A stretch of DNA of 42,460 bases from Rubrivivax sp. Its GTDB lineage: Bacteria > Pseudomonadota > Gammaproteobacteria > Burkholderiales > Burkholderiaceae_C. Shown here piece after piece: positions 25,282-32,903 of the stretch. The position numbers were made by a program, and so were the translations under genes. The stretch's first letter is position 1; each line of letters opens with the position of its first letter. The notes beneath the pieces are model-generated. The model was not told the DNA's origin, searched no databases, and was given only the letters and a program-made list of their open reading frames with translations. Location: NCBI GenBank assembly GCA_019635285.1, contig JAHBZS010000042.1, forward strand, positions 1 to 42,460. The letters are read 5' to 3'.

Positions 25282-26058
25282 ATGCCAACGCCCGTCAACG
25301 TCATCTGCATGAAGTGGGGCAAGCTCTACGGGCCGGAGTACGTCAACTTTTTGCGCGCCGGCGTCGGGCGCCACCTGCGGCGGCCCTTCCGCTTCGTCTG
25401 CTTCACCGACGACGCGGCCGACCTGCGCGACGACATCCAGGTGCTGCCGCTGCCCGAGCTCGGCCTGCCCAAGGGGCAGGGCGACCTGCGCTGGCGCAAG
25501 CTCGCGGTGTTCCGCCGGCAACTGCACGACCTGCAGGGGCCCACGCTGTTCCTCGACCTGGACCTGGTGGTGGTGGGCCCGCTCGACGATTTCTTCGACC
25601 TGCCGGGGCGCTTTCTGATCATCCGCGACGACGATCTGTTCCGCGCCAAGCCGCTGCGCCGGCTGAACCCGGCGCGTGACCGCTTCCTGCACAGCGTGGG
25701 CAACTCGTCGGTGTTCCGCTTCGAGATTGGCCAGCACACCTACATCCTGGATGCCTACCTGGCCGACCCCAAGGGCGCGGCCGAGCGCTACGAGATCTCG
25801 CAGCAGTTCCAGAGCGCGCAGCTGGCCGCGCACGGCGACCTGGCCTACTGGCCCAGCGACTGGTGCGTGAGCTTCAAGAACGCCTGCGTGCCGCGCGGCT
25901 GGAAAAGCTACCTGGCCGACCCCGCGGTGCCGGCGGGCGCGCGCATCGTCGTCTTTGCCGGCACGCCGAAGATGAGCGACGTGCTGGCCGGCGGCGGGCA
26001 CACCTGGTACCGGCGCATCGGCGACGTGCGCTGGCTGCACCAGGCGTGGAGCGCCTGA
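25282..26058 (+). CDS. Putative GT-A glycosyltransferase, YGPEYVN family, paralog A
   Basis: Uncharacterised protein of 258 residues. It starts VNVICMKWGKLYGPEYVNFL and is clearly related to the next gene and to the one at 30987-31721. TLFLDLDLVVVGPLDDFF contains a DxD-type motif (Asp92-Leu-Asp94), as in metal- and nucleotide-sugar-binding GT-A enzymes. A C-terminal GARIVVFAGTPKMSDVLAG parallels the metal-ligand region of GT8-like enzymes, but without its histidine. The conserved LAYWPSDWCVSFK block is shared with paralog C. It lacks signal and membrane segments. The stop overlaps the next ATG (TGATG). The donor and acceptor are unknown. Confidence 0.7.
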   Translation: MPTPVNVICMKWGKLYGPEYVNFLRAGVGRHLRRPFRFVCFTDDAADLRDDIQVLPLPELGLPKGQGDLRWRKLAVFRRQLHDLQGPTLFLDLDLVVVGPLDDFFDLPGRFLIIRDDDLFRAKPLRRLNPARDRFLHSVGNSSVFRFEIGQHTYILDAYLADPKGAAERYEISQQFQSAQLAAHGDLAYWPSDWCVSFKNACVPRGWKSYLADPAVPAGARIVVFAGTPKMSDVLAGGGHTWYRRIGDVRWLHQAWSA

Positions 26059-26879
26059 TGACGGCCGCGGTGAAGCAACTGGTCTGCGTCAAGTGGGGCA
26101 CGATGTACGGCCCCGAATACGTCAACCGCCTCTACGGCATGGTGTCGCGCCATCTGGCGCCGCCGTTTCGCCTGGTGTGCCTGACCGACGACCGCCAGGG
26201 CATCCGCCCCGAGGTCGAGTGTTTCGACCTGCCCGAGCTGGGCGTGCCGCATCCGCAGCGCACGATGGGCAAATGGCGCAAGCAGATCCTGTGGGGCGCG
26301 TCGGTGCCGGGCCTGCAGGGCGTGGCGCTGTTCGTCGACCTGGACTCGGTGATCGTCGGCCCGCTGGACGACTACTTCAGCATCGGCAATCCGGGGGACG
26401 TCTACGTCGCGCGCAACTGGGCGCGCCCGCTGGAAAAGCTGGGCCAGACCTCGGTGTTCCGCTTCCCGGTGGGCGGCAATGCGCACATCCTCGACGACTT
26501 CCGCGCCGACGCGCAGGGCATCGCCGACAAGTACCAGTTCGAGCAGCACTACGTGACCGCGGCGGTCACGGGCGGCGTGAAGTTCTGGCCCGAGGCCTGG
26601 ACCAAGCACTTCCGGCTGCACTGCATGCCGCCGTTCCCGCTGTGTTACGTCATGAGCGCGCGGCTGCCGGCCGGCGCACGCATCGTCACCTTCCCCGGCG
26701 GACCGAACCCGGACGACGTGATCGTCGGCCGCTGGAACAAGCGCGAGCCGCCGTTCCCCACGCGCTGGCAGCACATCCTGGCCACCTTCAGCGACCAGCG
26801 CGTCGACGACAGCCGCTGGCGCCACCTGCGGCGCTACGTGCGGCCGGTGCCGTGGATCGAGGCCGCGTGGCGTGACTGA
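26058..26879 (+). CDS. Putative GT-A glycosyltransferase, YGPEYVN family, paralog B
   Basis: Second member of the family, 273 residues. KQLVCVKWGTMYGPEYVNRL begins the conserved region; FRLVCLTDDRQGI and a DxD motif (Asp94-Leu-Asp96 in VALFVDLDSVIVGPLDDYF) follow. The GARIVTFPGGPNPDDVIVG segment matches paralogs A and C. An extra C-terminal helical stretch (about 235-273) ending VPWIEAAWRD resembles the end of paralog C. ATG 26058 overlaps the stop of A by 1 nt, and its own last 8 nt overlap the next gene, so A, B and the following gene form a coupled operon. Confidence 0.7.
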   Translation: MTAAVKQLVCVKWGTMYGPEYVNRLYGMVSRHLAPPFRLVCLTDDRQGIRPEVECFDLPELGVPHPQRTMGKWRKQILWGASVPGLQGVALFVDLDSVIVGPLDDYFSIGNPGDVYVARNWARPLEKLGQTSVFRFPVGGNAHILDDFRADAQGIADKYQFEQHYVTAAVTGGVKFWPEAWTKHFRLHCMPPFPLCYVMSARLPAGARIVTFPGGPNPDDVIVGRWNKREPPFPTRWQHILATFSDQRVDDSRWRHLRRYVRPVPWIEAAWRD

Positions 26880-27768
26880 CGGCCCGCCCAGCGGCTGGGA
26901 CCTGGCCGTGCACGAGCTGCACAAGCGCAGCCTGCGCGGCGTCAAGCGCCTGGTGCGGCCGCTGTGGATGCGCCGCCTGGCCGAACGCAACCTGCACAGC
27001 CGCGAGCCGCTGCTGTGCGCCGACGGACCGGTGGTCTCGCTGACCACCTACGAGCCGCGCTGGCACAGCGTGCACTACACCCTCGAGAGCATCGGCTGCG
27101 GCCGCCTGCGGCCGTCGCGGCTGGTGTTGTGGATCGCGCCGTCGGTGCTGCAGCTGGGCACGCCCGAGACGCTGCAGCGCCTGGTGGCGCGCGGCCTGGA
27201 GATCCGCACCTGCGAGGACGTGGGCCCGCACAAGAAGTACTTCGGGCAGGTCCACGACGCCGACACGTCGCGTGCGCTGGTGACCGCCGACGACGACGTG
27301 CTGTACTGGGGCGACTGGCTGCAGACGCTGGCGGCCGCCGCCGCCGCGCGCCCGGCGTACATCCACGCGCACCGCGCCCACCGCATGAGCTTCGCCGCCG
27401 ACGGCAGCTTCCTGCCCTATGCGCAGTGGCCGGCCTGCCGCTCGACGGCACCGAGCCCGCTGCACTTCACCACCGGCGTCGGCGGCGTGCTCTACCCGCC
27501 GGCGATGCAGCAGGCGCTGCGCCGCGCGGGTGACGGCTTCCGCGACTGCTGCCCGCGCGCCGACGACATCTGGCTCAACGCGGTGGCCTGGCGCAGCGGC
27601 ATCCGCGTCTGCCAGACGCGCGTCTTCGGTCCACAGTTGTTCGAGGTGCCCGGCACGCGCGGCCACGGCCTGGCGCGCGAGAACGTCGGCAGCGGCGGCA
27701 ACGACCGCCAGCTGCAGATGACCTACACGGCGCAAGAGCGCGAGCAACTGAGAGCGTTGGCGGGCTGA
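26872..27768 (+). CDS. Putative glycosyltransferase with DDD (DxD) motif
   Basis: Protein of 298 residues starting at GTG 26872, 8 nt inside the preceding gene. VVSLTTYEPRWHSVHYTLES (about 50-69) resembles the N-terminus of GT-A enzymes. VTADDDVLYWGDWL has Asp140-Asp141-Asp142 as the metal and nucleotide-sugar site. FTTGVGGVLYPP (about 200-211) and PRADDIWLNAVAW (about 227-239) look like acceptor and catalytic acidic regions of GT2-like enzymes. No membrane segment is present. It is a distinct family from its YGPEYVN neighbours. Specificity is not predictable. Confidence 0.7.
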   Translation: MTDGPPSGWDLAVHELHKRSLRGVKRLVRPLWMRRLAERNLHSREPLLCADGPVVSLTTYEPRWHSVHYTLESIGCGRLRPSRLVLWIAPSVLQLGTPETLQRLVARGLEIRTCEDVGPHKKYFGQVHDADTSRALVTADDDVLYWGDWLQTLAAAAAARPAYIHAHRAHRMSFAADGSFLPYAQWPACRSTAPSPLHFTTGVGGVLYPPAMQQALRRAGDGFRDCCPRADDIWLNAVAWRSGIRVCQTRVFGPQLFEVPGTRGHGLARENVGSGGNDRQLQMTYTAQEREQLRALAG

Positions 27769-27794
27769 GCCGGGCGCTGCCCGCCCACCCACCC

Positions 27795-27813
27795 GGCCTG
27801 AAGGCCTCAGGCC
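27795..27813. terminator. Hairpin between convergent glycan genes
   Basis: GGCCTGA-AGGCC-TCAGGCC is a 7-bp stem that includes the minus-strand stop codon at 27807-27809. A further small stem GGCC-GTTC-GGCC overlaps its end. The location between convergent stops suggests a bidirectional terminator, though no T-tract is present. Confidence 0.45.
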
Positions 27814-28922
27814 GTTCGGCCCGGCGGCCGTTCTGCGGAGCTCGTCGACAGGTACGCGGCCACCGCGGCGGCGTCGGCCAGCGGCGTGATGCGCAACTCG
27901 TCCAGCAGCTGCCGGTCCCAGGCGTCGCCGGAGGCGCTGGCGTGCACCAGCGCAGCGCAGCGCACCTGCGGCATCAGCAGCCCCGCGGTGAGCAGCGTGG
28001 TGCTCATGCCGCCGACCACGGTGAGCGGCCGGTCGCGCAGCATCAGGTACAGGCATTCGACCGGCAAGGTGCGGGCGATCTCGGTGGCGGCGCCCTGCGC
28101 ACACAAGCCCAGGTAGTCCGGCTCGGTTTCGCGCGGGTGGTACTTGAGGAAAAATTGTCCCGGGCGCTGGGCCAGCTGCTCGGCGCAGGCCGCAACCATC
28201 TGGCGGTAGTCGGGGTTGCGCGCGGCATAGCTGGAGTGGCTGAGCGTCAGCACCGTAGCGCCCGGCGGCACGGACTGCGCTGCGAAGCCCGTGCCGGCGC
28301 ACAGCGCCGTGGCCAGGCTGCGCAGGGCCGGCGATGCCAGCGCCTGCGCCGGGAAGGCCTGCACCGGCCGCTCGCGCAGTTCGGCGCGCAGCAGCCGGGG
28401 ATGCAGCGCCACGAAGCGCTGCACCAGCGGATGCGTGCCGAGCACGCGCACGTCATGCCAGCCGCGGCCCAGCCGCAGCGTCTGCCGCAGTTGCGTGGCC
28501 GCGCCGTGGGCGCGGTAGACGAAGCCGGTGTAGGCCAGCGAGCCGTCTTCGGCGCACCAGCGCTGAGCCTGGGGGAAGCGGCGCGCGACGGCCGTCAATG
28601 CCGTCTGGCCGGCCTCCTCGCGATCGTTGAAGACCGTCAGCGACGACGGCTGGGCATCGGCCAGCGCGGCCCGCAGCGCACGGCGGATGCCGGCCGAGGC
28701 ACCACGCGCGTCGATGCACACCACCTGGTCGAAGGGCGATGCCGGCCAGTCGCCGACGGCGCGCAGGAACAGGCCCGGGTCCGGCAGGTCGGGCAGGAAG
28801 AGCATGCGGCAGGTCTGCTGCGTGCGCTCGCGCAGGTCGATGGCCAGCGCCGTGGCCAGCAGGAACTGCAGGCTGCTGCGAACGAGGAAGACATGCCTCC
28901 CGCGCGCGGCAGCATCGTTCAT
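27807..28922 (-). CDS. Sialyltransferase-superfamily glycosyltransferase (polysialyltransferase/GT52-like)
   Basis: GT-B protein of 371 residues with the three marks of bacterial CMP-sialic-acid transferases: a D/E-D/E-G motif at Glu125-Asp126-Gly127 (CAEDGSLAYTG), an HP motif at His262-Pro263 (LKYHPRETEP), and a Ser/Thr motif at Ser307-Thr308-Thr309 (GGMSTTLLTAG). The N-terminal HVFLVRSSLQFLLATALA matches the start of the polysialyltransferase (PF07388-like) family. Family members transfer sialic or related nonulosonic acids to LPS or capsule. No sialic-acid synthesis genes are in the window, so donor identity is open. Its ATG overlaps the upstream stop by 4 nt. Confidence 0.7.
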   Translation of the reverse strand: MNDAAARGRHVFLVRSSLQFLLATALAIDLRERTQQTCRMLFLPDLPDPGLFLRAVGDWPASPFDQVVCIDARGASAGIRRALRAALADAQPSSLTVFNDREEAGQTALTAVARRFPQAQRWCAEDGSLAYTGFVYRAHGAATQLRQTLRLGRGWHDVRVLGTHPLVQRFVALHPRLLRAELRERPVQAFPAQALASPALRSLATALCAGTGFAAQSVPPGATVLTLSHSSYAARNPDYRQMVAACAEQLAQRPGQFFLKYHPRETEPDYLGLCAQGAATEIARTLPVECLYLMLRDRPLTVVGGMSTTLLTAGLLMPQVRCAALVHASASGDAWDRQLLDELRITPLADAAAVAAYLSTSSAERPPGRTA

Positions 28923-29821
28923 GAAGCGAGCGGCTTCCAGTCGCCCGAGGCCGCGATGCGCTCGAAGACGTCCGGCCGCACGTCGTGCGCGGCCACGGCA
29001 CGGCGCACGAAGTCCTCGCTGACCAGCCCGGCCGCCAGGCATTCCTTGACCAGGCCGAAGAAGAAGGCCTCCTGGCGCGGATCGGGGTGCGGCTGGTAGC
29101 GCCTGGCGGGCAGCCAGCCGCGGTCGCGCAGCCAGCGGCGCAGGCGCCCGGTGGGCCCCTGGAAGTTCATGTTGAAGTCGATGGGCAGCCCAGTCTTCCA
29201 CGGCTGCGTCAGCCGTTCGGTCATGTGCAGCAGCCGGGTGTCGGCGTCGAGCTTGTCGAAGGAGTTCCAGACCACCGGCAACTCGCCGATGGTGTGCTGC
29301 GGCTCGTCGGCCAGCTGGATCCAGCGCTTGTAGTCCAGCCGCCCGGCGAACATGGCGTCGATCTGCTCGTCCCAGCGCCACGAGGCGAGCTTGGCGCAGT
29401 CGAGCAGCAGCACGCTGGTGGCCCATTGGCCCTCGCCGCCGCCTTTGGCCGGCGGCAGGTTGCGGCAGACGATGGCCTTGCCGTGCATGTCGCTTTCCAG
29501 CAGTTCGAGCACGTCGCCGCCGACCGAGAAGACATCGGGGTCGGTGACCAGCGCGCGACCCTGGAAGCCCATCAGTTGCGGCACCATGCGCCGCAGCGGG
29601 CTGAAGGACTGCAGGTCGGCGTTGTGCCACGTGGCCATCTTGCCCATGCGCAGGTAGGGCTGGCCTTCACGACGGTACAGGTGCGGCGTCTCCTCCAGGC
29701 GCAGGATGCGCACCTCGAAGCGCTGCGGATCGCGGCTCTGCCGGCGGAAGGAATGCGCCGACGCGATGGCGCCGAGCATCTGCTGCTCGTTGGTGTGGAT
29801 GAAGACGACGGGTGGGCTCAT
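28919..29821 (-). CDS. Putative GT8-like glycosyltransferase
   Basis: Protein of 300 residues starting MSPPVVFIHTNEQQMLGAIA. ALVTDPDVFSVGGDVLELL contains a DxD motif (Asp94-Pro-Asp96). LLHMTERLTQPWKTGLPIDF with His199 resembles the C-terminal metal-binding H-x-(T/G)...-PW block of GT8 enzymes. The overall layout parallels the YGPEYVN proteins, but the sequence is otherwise different. The ATG at 29821 is chosen because the frame further upstream runs into the divergent sulfotransferase. It is coupled by a 4-nt overlap to the sialyltransferase-like gene, forming a two-gene minus-strand unit inside the glycan locus. Confidence 0.65.
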   Translation of the reverse strand: MSPPVVFIHTNEQQMLGAIASAHSFRRQSRDPQRFEVRILRLEETPHLYRREGQPYLRMGKMATWHNADLQSFSPLRRMVPQLMGFQGRALVTDPDVFSVGGDVLELLESDMHGKAIVCRNLPPAKGGGEGQWATSVLLLDCAKLASWRWDEQIDAMFAGRLDYKRWIQLADEPQHTIGELPVVWNSFDKLDADTRLLHMTERLTQPWKTGLPIDFNMNFQGPTGRLRRWLRDRGWLPARRYQPHPDPRQEAFFFGLVKECLAAGLVSEDFVRRAVAAHDVRPDVFERIAASGDWKPLAS

Positions 29822-29853
29822 GGCGCCGCGGACGACGAAGGCATCGGCGTCAC

Positions 29854-29859
29854 AGTGTA
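29854..29859 (-). promoter_or_regulatory. Putative -10 for the GT8-like/sialyltransferase-like unit
   Basis: Minus-strand TACACT lies 32 nt before the start at 29821, in the 106-nt gap shared with the divergent sulfotransferase gene. The -35 is not clear. Confidence 0.3.
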
Positions 29860-29927
29860 CGGTCTGGGGGCCTGGCGCCGGGCGGCGGCCCCTTATGCTT
29901 GCCGCTCTTCGCAGCAGGATGGGTTTC

Positions 29928-30965
29928 ATGACACGGGTGACACGTTGCATCGTGCATGCGGGTGCGCACAAGACCGGCACGACCAGCGTCCAGGACGTGC
30001 TGGCCGTGCACCGCGCCGAGCTGGCCGCGGCGGGCTTCGTCTACCCGGCGCTGGGCCGCGGCAGCCGCGACCACAACGCGCTGGCACACCGGCTGGCGAC
30101 CTGCGCCGACGATGAACTGCCCGCGCTGCGCGGCGCGCTGGCACGCGCGTCGGTGAGCACCGGCGCGCGGCCGGACGGCGGCGCGACGCTGCTGCTGAGC
30201 GCCGAGGAGCTGTCGACGCGCATCTGCCACCCCGACCCGTGGGCCGGCTTCGACGACGGCGACTACTGGGCGCATCGGCGGCAGTATCTGGCGCGGTTTC
30301 GCAGCTTGCTGCCGGCAGCGGAGCGCACCGACGTCTTCGTCTGCTTTCGCGACCACGAGTCCTACGCCCACGCGCTGTATGCCACCAAGGTGCTCAGCGG
30401 CAAGGTCGACTGCAGCTTCACGGACTTCGTCCGGCGCTGCGCACCGATCTTCGACTACACCCGCCAGGCCGAGGTGCTGGCCGAGGTGCTGGGGCCGGTG
30501 CAGGTGCAGGCCTTCGACGCGCTGCGCGGCGACCTGGTGAACCTCAGCTTCGCCTGGTTGGGGCTGCCGCTGCGTGTCGAACACACGCCGCGCCTGCGGC
30601 CGACGCCGGCGCTGGACCTGATCCACTGGCTGGCGCGGGCGGCGGGGCAGCCCGAGCACAAGCGACGCGCGGCCTTCTGCCGCGCCTACCGGCGCCCGCC
30701 CGGCCAGAAGCGCCAGGAGGGCCAGGAGGGCCAGGAGGGCATGGCGGTGCACAGCCTGTGGCCGTCGGCCGAGGCCAGGCAGGAGTTCCTGCACAGCTGC
30801 CACCCGCCGCCGACGATCCCCTGGGCGGCGCCGCCCGCCACCGGCCGCCTCAGCGACCCCGCCGCACTGGAGCGGCGCGCCGACGACATCGAGGCCGAGT
30901 ACCAGCAGTGGCTGCGCGACGGCGGCCACCGCAAGCACTGGTTGTACTTTTGGCGCCGCTGGTAA
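29928..30965 (+). CDS. PAPS-dependent sulfotransferase family protein
   Basis: Protein of 345 residues that probably transfers sulfate from PAPS to a carbohydrate. VHAGAHKTGTTSVQ (about 9-22) is the 5'-phosphosulfate-binding loop, with Lys15 and Thr18-Thr19. VCFRDHESYAHALY holds Arg141 and Ser145, the 3'-phosphate-binding pair. Both core motifs are therefore intact. An AGGA site at 29916-29919 favours ATG 29928 over the ATG at 29919. A nine-base tandem repeat gives three QEG units at about 263-271. It is single, divergent from the GT8-like gene and convergent with paralog C. No signal peptide is seen, consistent with cytoplasmic PAPS. Confidence 0.8.
   Translation: MTRVTRCIVHAGAHKTGTTSVQDVLAVHRAELAAAGFVYPALGRGSRDHNALAHRLATCADDELPALRGALARASVSTGARPDGGATLLLSAEELSTRICHPDPWAGFDDGDYWAHRRQYLARFRSLLPAAERTDVFVCFRDHESYAHALYATKVLSGKVDCSFTDFVRRCAPIFDYTRQAEVLAEVLGPVQVQAFDALRGDLVNLSFAWLGLPLRVEHTPRLRPTPALDLIHWLARAAGQPEHKRRAAFCRAYRRPPGQKRQEGQEGQEGMAVHSLWPSAEARQEFLHSCHPPPTIPWAAPPATGRLSDPAALERRADDIEAEYQQWLRDGGHRKHWLYFWRRW
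30714..30740 (+). repeat. Three-copy 9-bp tandem repeat in the sulfotransferase gene
   Basis: CAGGAGGGC is repeated three times without change, encoding QEG-QEG-QEG in a linker after the basic segment RRPPGQKR. The reading frame is kept whatever the copy number, so the linker length may vary between strains. Confidence 0.9.
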
Positions 30966-30986
30966 GGGCGGCGCCTATTCGATGGC

Positions 30987-31721
30987 CTATTCCACCCAGT
31001 GCGTGGCGATCCACGGCGCCGCGCGGGCGAAGCGCCAGTTGCCGTTGCGTCGCCCGGCCAGCGCGTCCGGCGGATTCATCACGCCGTGGAAGATGAGGAT
31101 GCGTGCGCCGCGCGGGATGAAGGGCTCGCGCCAGTAGTTGGTGGGGAAGCGCGGGATGCAGTGGTACTTCCAGCTCGCGCACCAGTCGGCGGGCCAGTAG
31201 GCCAGCTTGCCCTGCTTGTGCAGGACGTCCGACAGGTAGGCCTGCTCGTTGCGCACCTGCGCGCGCACCTCGTCGACGTGCTCGCGGAAGTACTGCAGCA
31301 GATCGGCATGCGCGCCGAGGCGGAAGCGGTAGACCGAGGAATTGCCGGTCACGCGCCACGGGCGCTTCCAGTCGTGGATGATGAGGAACTCGCCCGGCAC
31401 CTCGAAGAAGGGCGTGATGTCGTCGACGATCACCACGTCCAGGTCGAGGAACAGCGCGGTGCCGCGCAGGCCATGCAGGTCGGCGCCGAAGGTGGTGAGC
31501 TTGGTCCAGCCACGCTCCGGGATGCCGGGCGGCAGGTCCAGCGGCGGAATCGGGTGGCATTCCACCTCGGCGCGGATGCCCTGGCTGCGGTCGGTCAGGC
31601 AGACGAAGCGGAAGTCGCCCCGCAGATGGCGGCGCACCATGCCGTACAGGCGGTTCACGTACTCGGGGCCGTACTTGGTGCCCCACTTCATGCACAGCAC
31701 GACGCGGTCGTCGGCGCTCAC
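30987..31721 (-). CDS. Putative GT-A glycosyltransferase, YGPEYVN family, paralog C (coupled to lapB)
   Basis: Third family member, 244 residues. VVLCMKWGTKYGPEYVNRLY, FRFVCLTDRSQGI, a DxD motif (Asp93-Leu-Asp95 in ALFLDLDVVIVDD), and GARILIFHGVMNPPDALAG repeat the pattern of A and B. Here a histidine occupies the place of the GT8 metal ligand. LAYWPADWCASWKYHCIPRF matches paralog A. The start is GTG at 31721, overlapping the lapB TGA as GTGA, so it is translated with lapB. That ties this family to LPS assembly and argues against a chance neighbour. Confidence 0.72.
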   Translation of the reverse strand: MSADDRVVLCMKWGTKYGPEYVNRLYGMVRRHLRGDFRFVCLTDRSQGIRAEVECHPIPPLDLPPGIPERGWTKLTTFGADLHGLRGTALFLDLDVVIVDDITPFFEVPGEFLIIHDWKRPWRVTGNSSVYRFRLGAHADLLQYFREHVDEVRAQVRNEQAYLSDVLHKQGKLAYWPADWCASWKYHCIPRFPTNYWREPFIPRGARILIFHGVMNPPDALAGRRNGNWRFARAAPWIATHWVE

Positions 31722-32866
31722 AGCGACTCCATGCGCTGGGGCGGGTAGGTGTCCCAGCCCTGGCAGCCCGGGCACTGCCAGAAGTAGTGGTGCGCCTCGA
31801 AGCCGCAGGCGGCGCAGTGGTAGCGCTGCAGCGGCCGCGCCGCCGTCGCCACCACCTGCTGCAGCTGCTTCGGCGTGCTGTCGTCCCACTGCACCACCGG
31901 CAGCTCCAGCACCTTGGCCGCGGCGCTCAGGCTCGGCTGGCGCTGCAGGTGGTCGAGCACCAGCCGGTCGTGCTGCCCCGACGCGCCTTCCAGTTCGATG
32001 CGCGCCTGCAGCAGGTCGATGTCGGGTTCGGCTTCGTAGGCCGCCTGCAGGCGCTCGAAGGCTTCGGTGCAGTCGGCACAAGCGAGCGCGCTGCGTGCGT
32101 AGTCCATGGCCACCAGCGGCCAGGCCTGCGGCTGTTGCGCCAGCATCTGGTCCCACTGGTGCAGCGCCGCCGCGTGCTGGCCGGCGCGCGCCAGGCGCTG
32201 GCCGGTGAGCAGCATCGGCCGCAGCGCCTGCGGCGCCGTGCTGCGCGCCAGCTGCAAGTGCTGCTCGGCCTGCTGCGGCTGGCCGGCGGCGTCGGCCTGC
32301 AGCGCCAGCTCGCAGGCGTAGTGCGCGATGCGCGTGGCGTACGAGCCGGCGCCGCGGCGCTCCAGCTCGCCGGCCACCTCGATGGCGGCGCGCCAGTCGC
32401 GCGCGCGCTCGTGCAAGGACAGCAGCGCGCTGCGCGCCTCGGTATCGAAGGCCGTGCCTTCCAGCGCCTTGTAGGCGGCTTCGGCACGGTCGAACAGGCC
32501 GGCCTTCATGAAATCGTCGGCCAGCGCGTGCTGCGCGCGATGGCGGTCCACGGCCTTCAGGTCGGCGCGTTCGAGCAGGTGCTGGTGCACGCGCACCGCC
32601 CGCTCGAACTCGCCGCGGCGGCGGAACAGGTTGCCCAGGCCGAAGTGCAGCTCGGTGGTGTCGGGGTCGTGCTGCACCGCCTCGATGAAGGCGTCGATGG
32701 CCTTGTCATGCTGCTCGTTGAGCAGCAGGTTCAGGCCCTGGAAATAGGCCTTCGGGGCCGCGCGGCCGTCGCGGCGCACCTGGCGCAGGTCGAAGCGCGA
32801 CGCCGCCCAGCCCAGCGCGAAGACCACCGGTATGGCGATCAGCAACCACTGCAGGTCGAAGTCCAT
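31718..32866 (-). CDS. lapB: Lipopolysaccharide assembly protein LapB (YciM)
   Basis: Inner-membrane TPR protein that in enterobacteria tunes LPS synthesis by promoting FtsH degradation of LpxC. The 382 residues have an N-terminal membrane helix (LLIAIPVVFALGWAASRF, about 7-24). Nine or so tetratricopeptide repeats follow (for example AIDAFIEAVQHDPDTTELHF near 56-75). The C-terminal rubredoxin-like zinc knot has CAAC at 351-354 and CPGC at 365-368. All four cysteines are present. It follows lapA by 37 nt. Its TGA overlaps the start of a glycosyltransferase gene, an unusual coupling. Confidence 0.95.
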   Translation of the reverse strand: MDFDLQWLLIAIPVVFALGWAASRFDLRQVRRDGRAAPKAYFQGLNLLLNEQHDKAIDAFIEAVQHDPDTTELHFGLGNLFRRRGEFERAVRVHQHLLERADLKAVDRHRAQHALADDFMKAGLFDRAEAAYKALEGTAFDTEARSALLSLHERARDWRAAIEVAGELERRGAGSYATRIAHYACELALQADAAGQPQQAEQHLQLARSTAPQALRPMLLTGQRLARAGQHAAALHQWDQMLAQQPQAWPLVAMDYARSALACADCTEAFERLQAAYEAEPDIDLLQARIELEGASGQHDRLVLDHLQRQPSLSAAAKVLELPVVQWDDSTPKQLQQVVATAARPLQRYHCAACGFEAHHYFWQCPGCQGWDTYPPQRMESL

Positions 32867-32903
32867 ATGCGCTCAGTCCTCGCCGGGGCCGGGGGCTGGC
32901 ATG

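Noticed and set aside
30714-30740. CRISPR-like repeat
   Set aside because: The three 9-bp units are directly adjacent with no spacers and lie in frame within a gene.
24135-31721. Recently imported genomic island
   Set aside because: No tRNA, integrase, direct-repeat boundary or drop in GC was seen; codon use looks like the neighbours.
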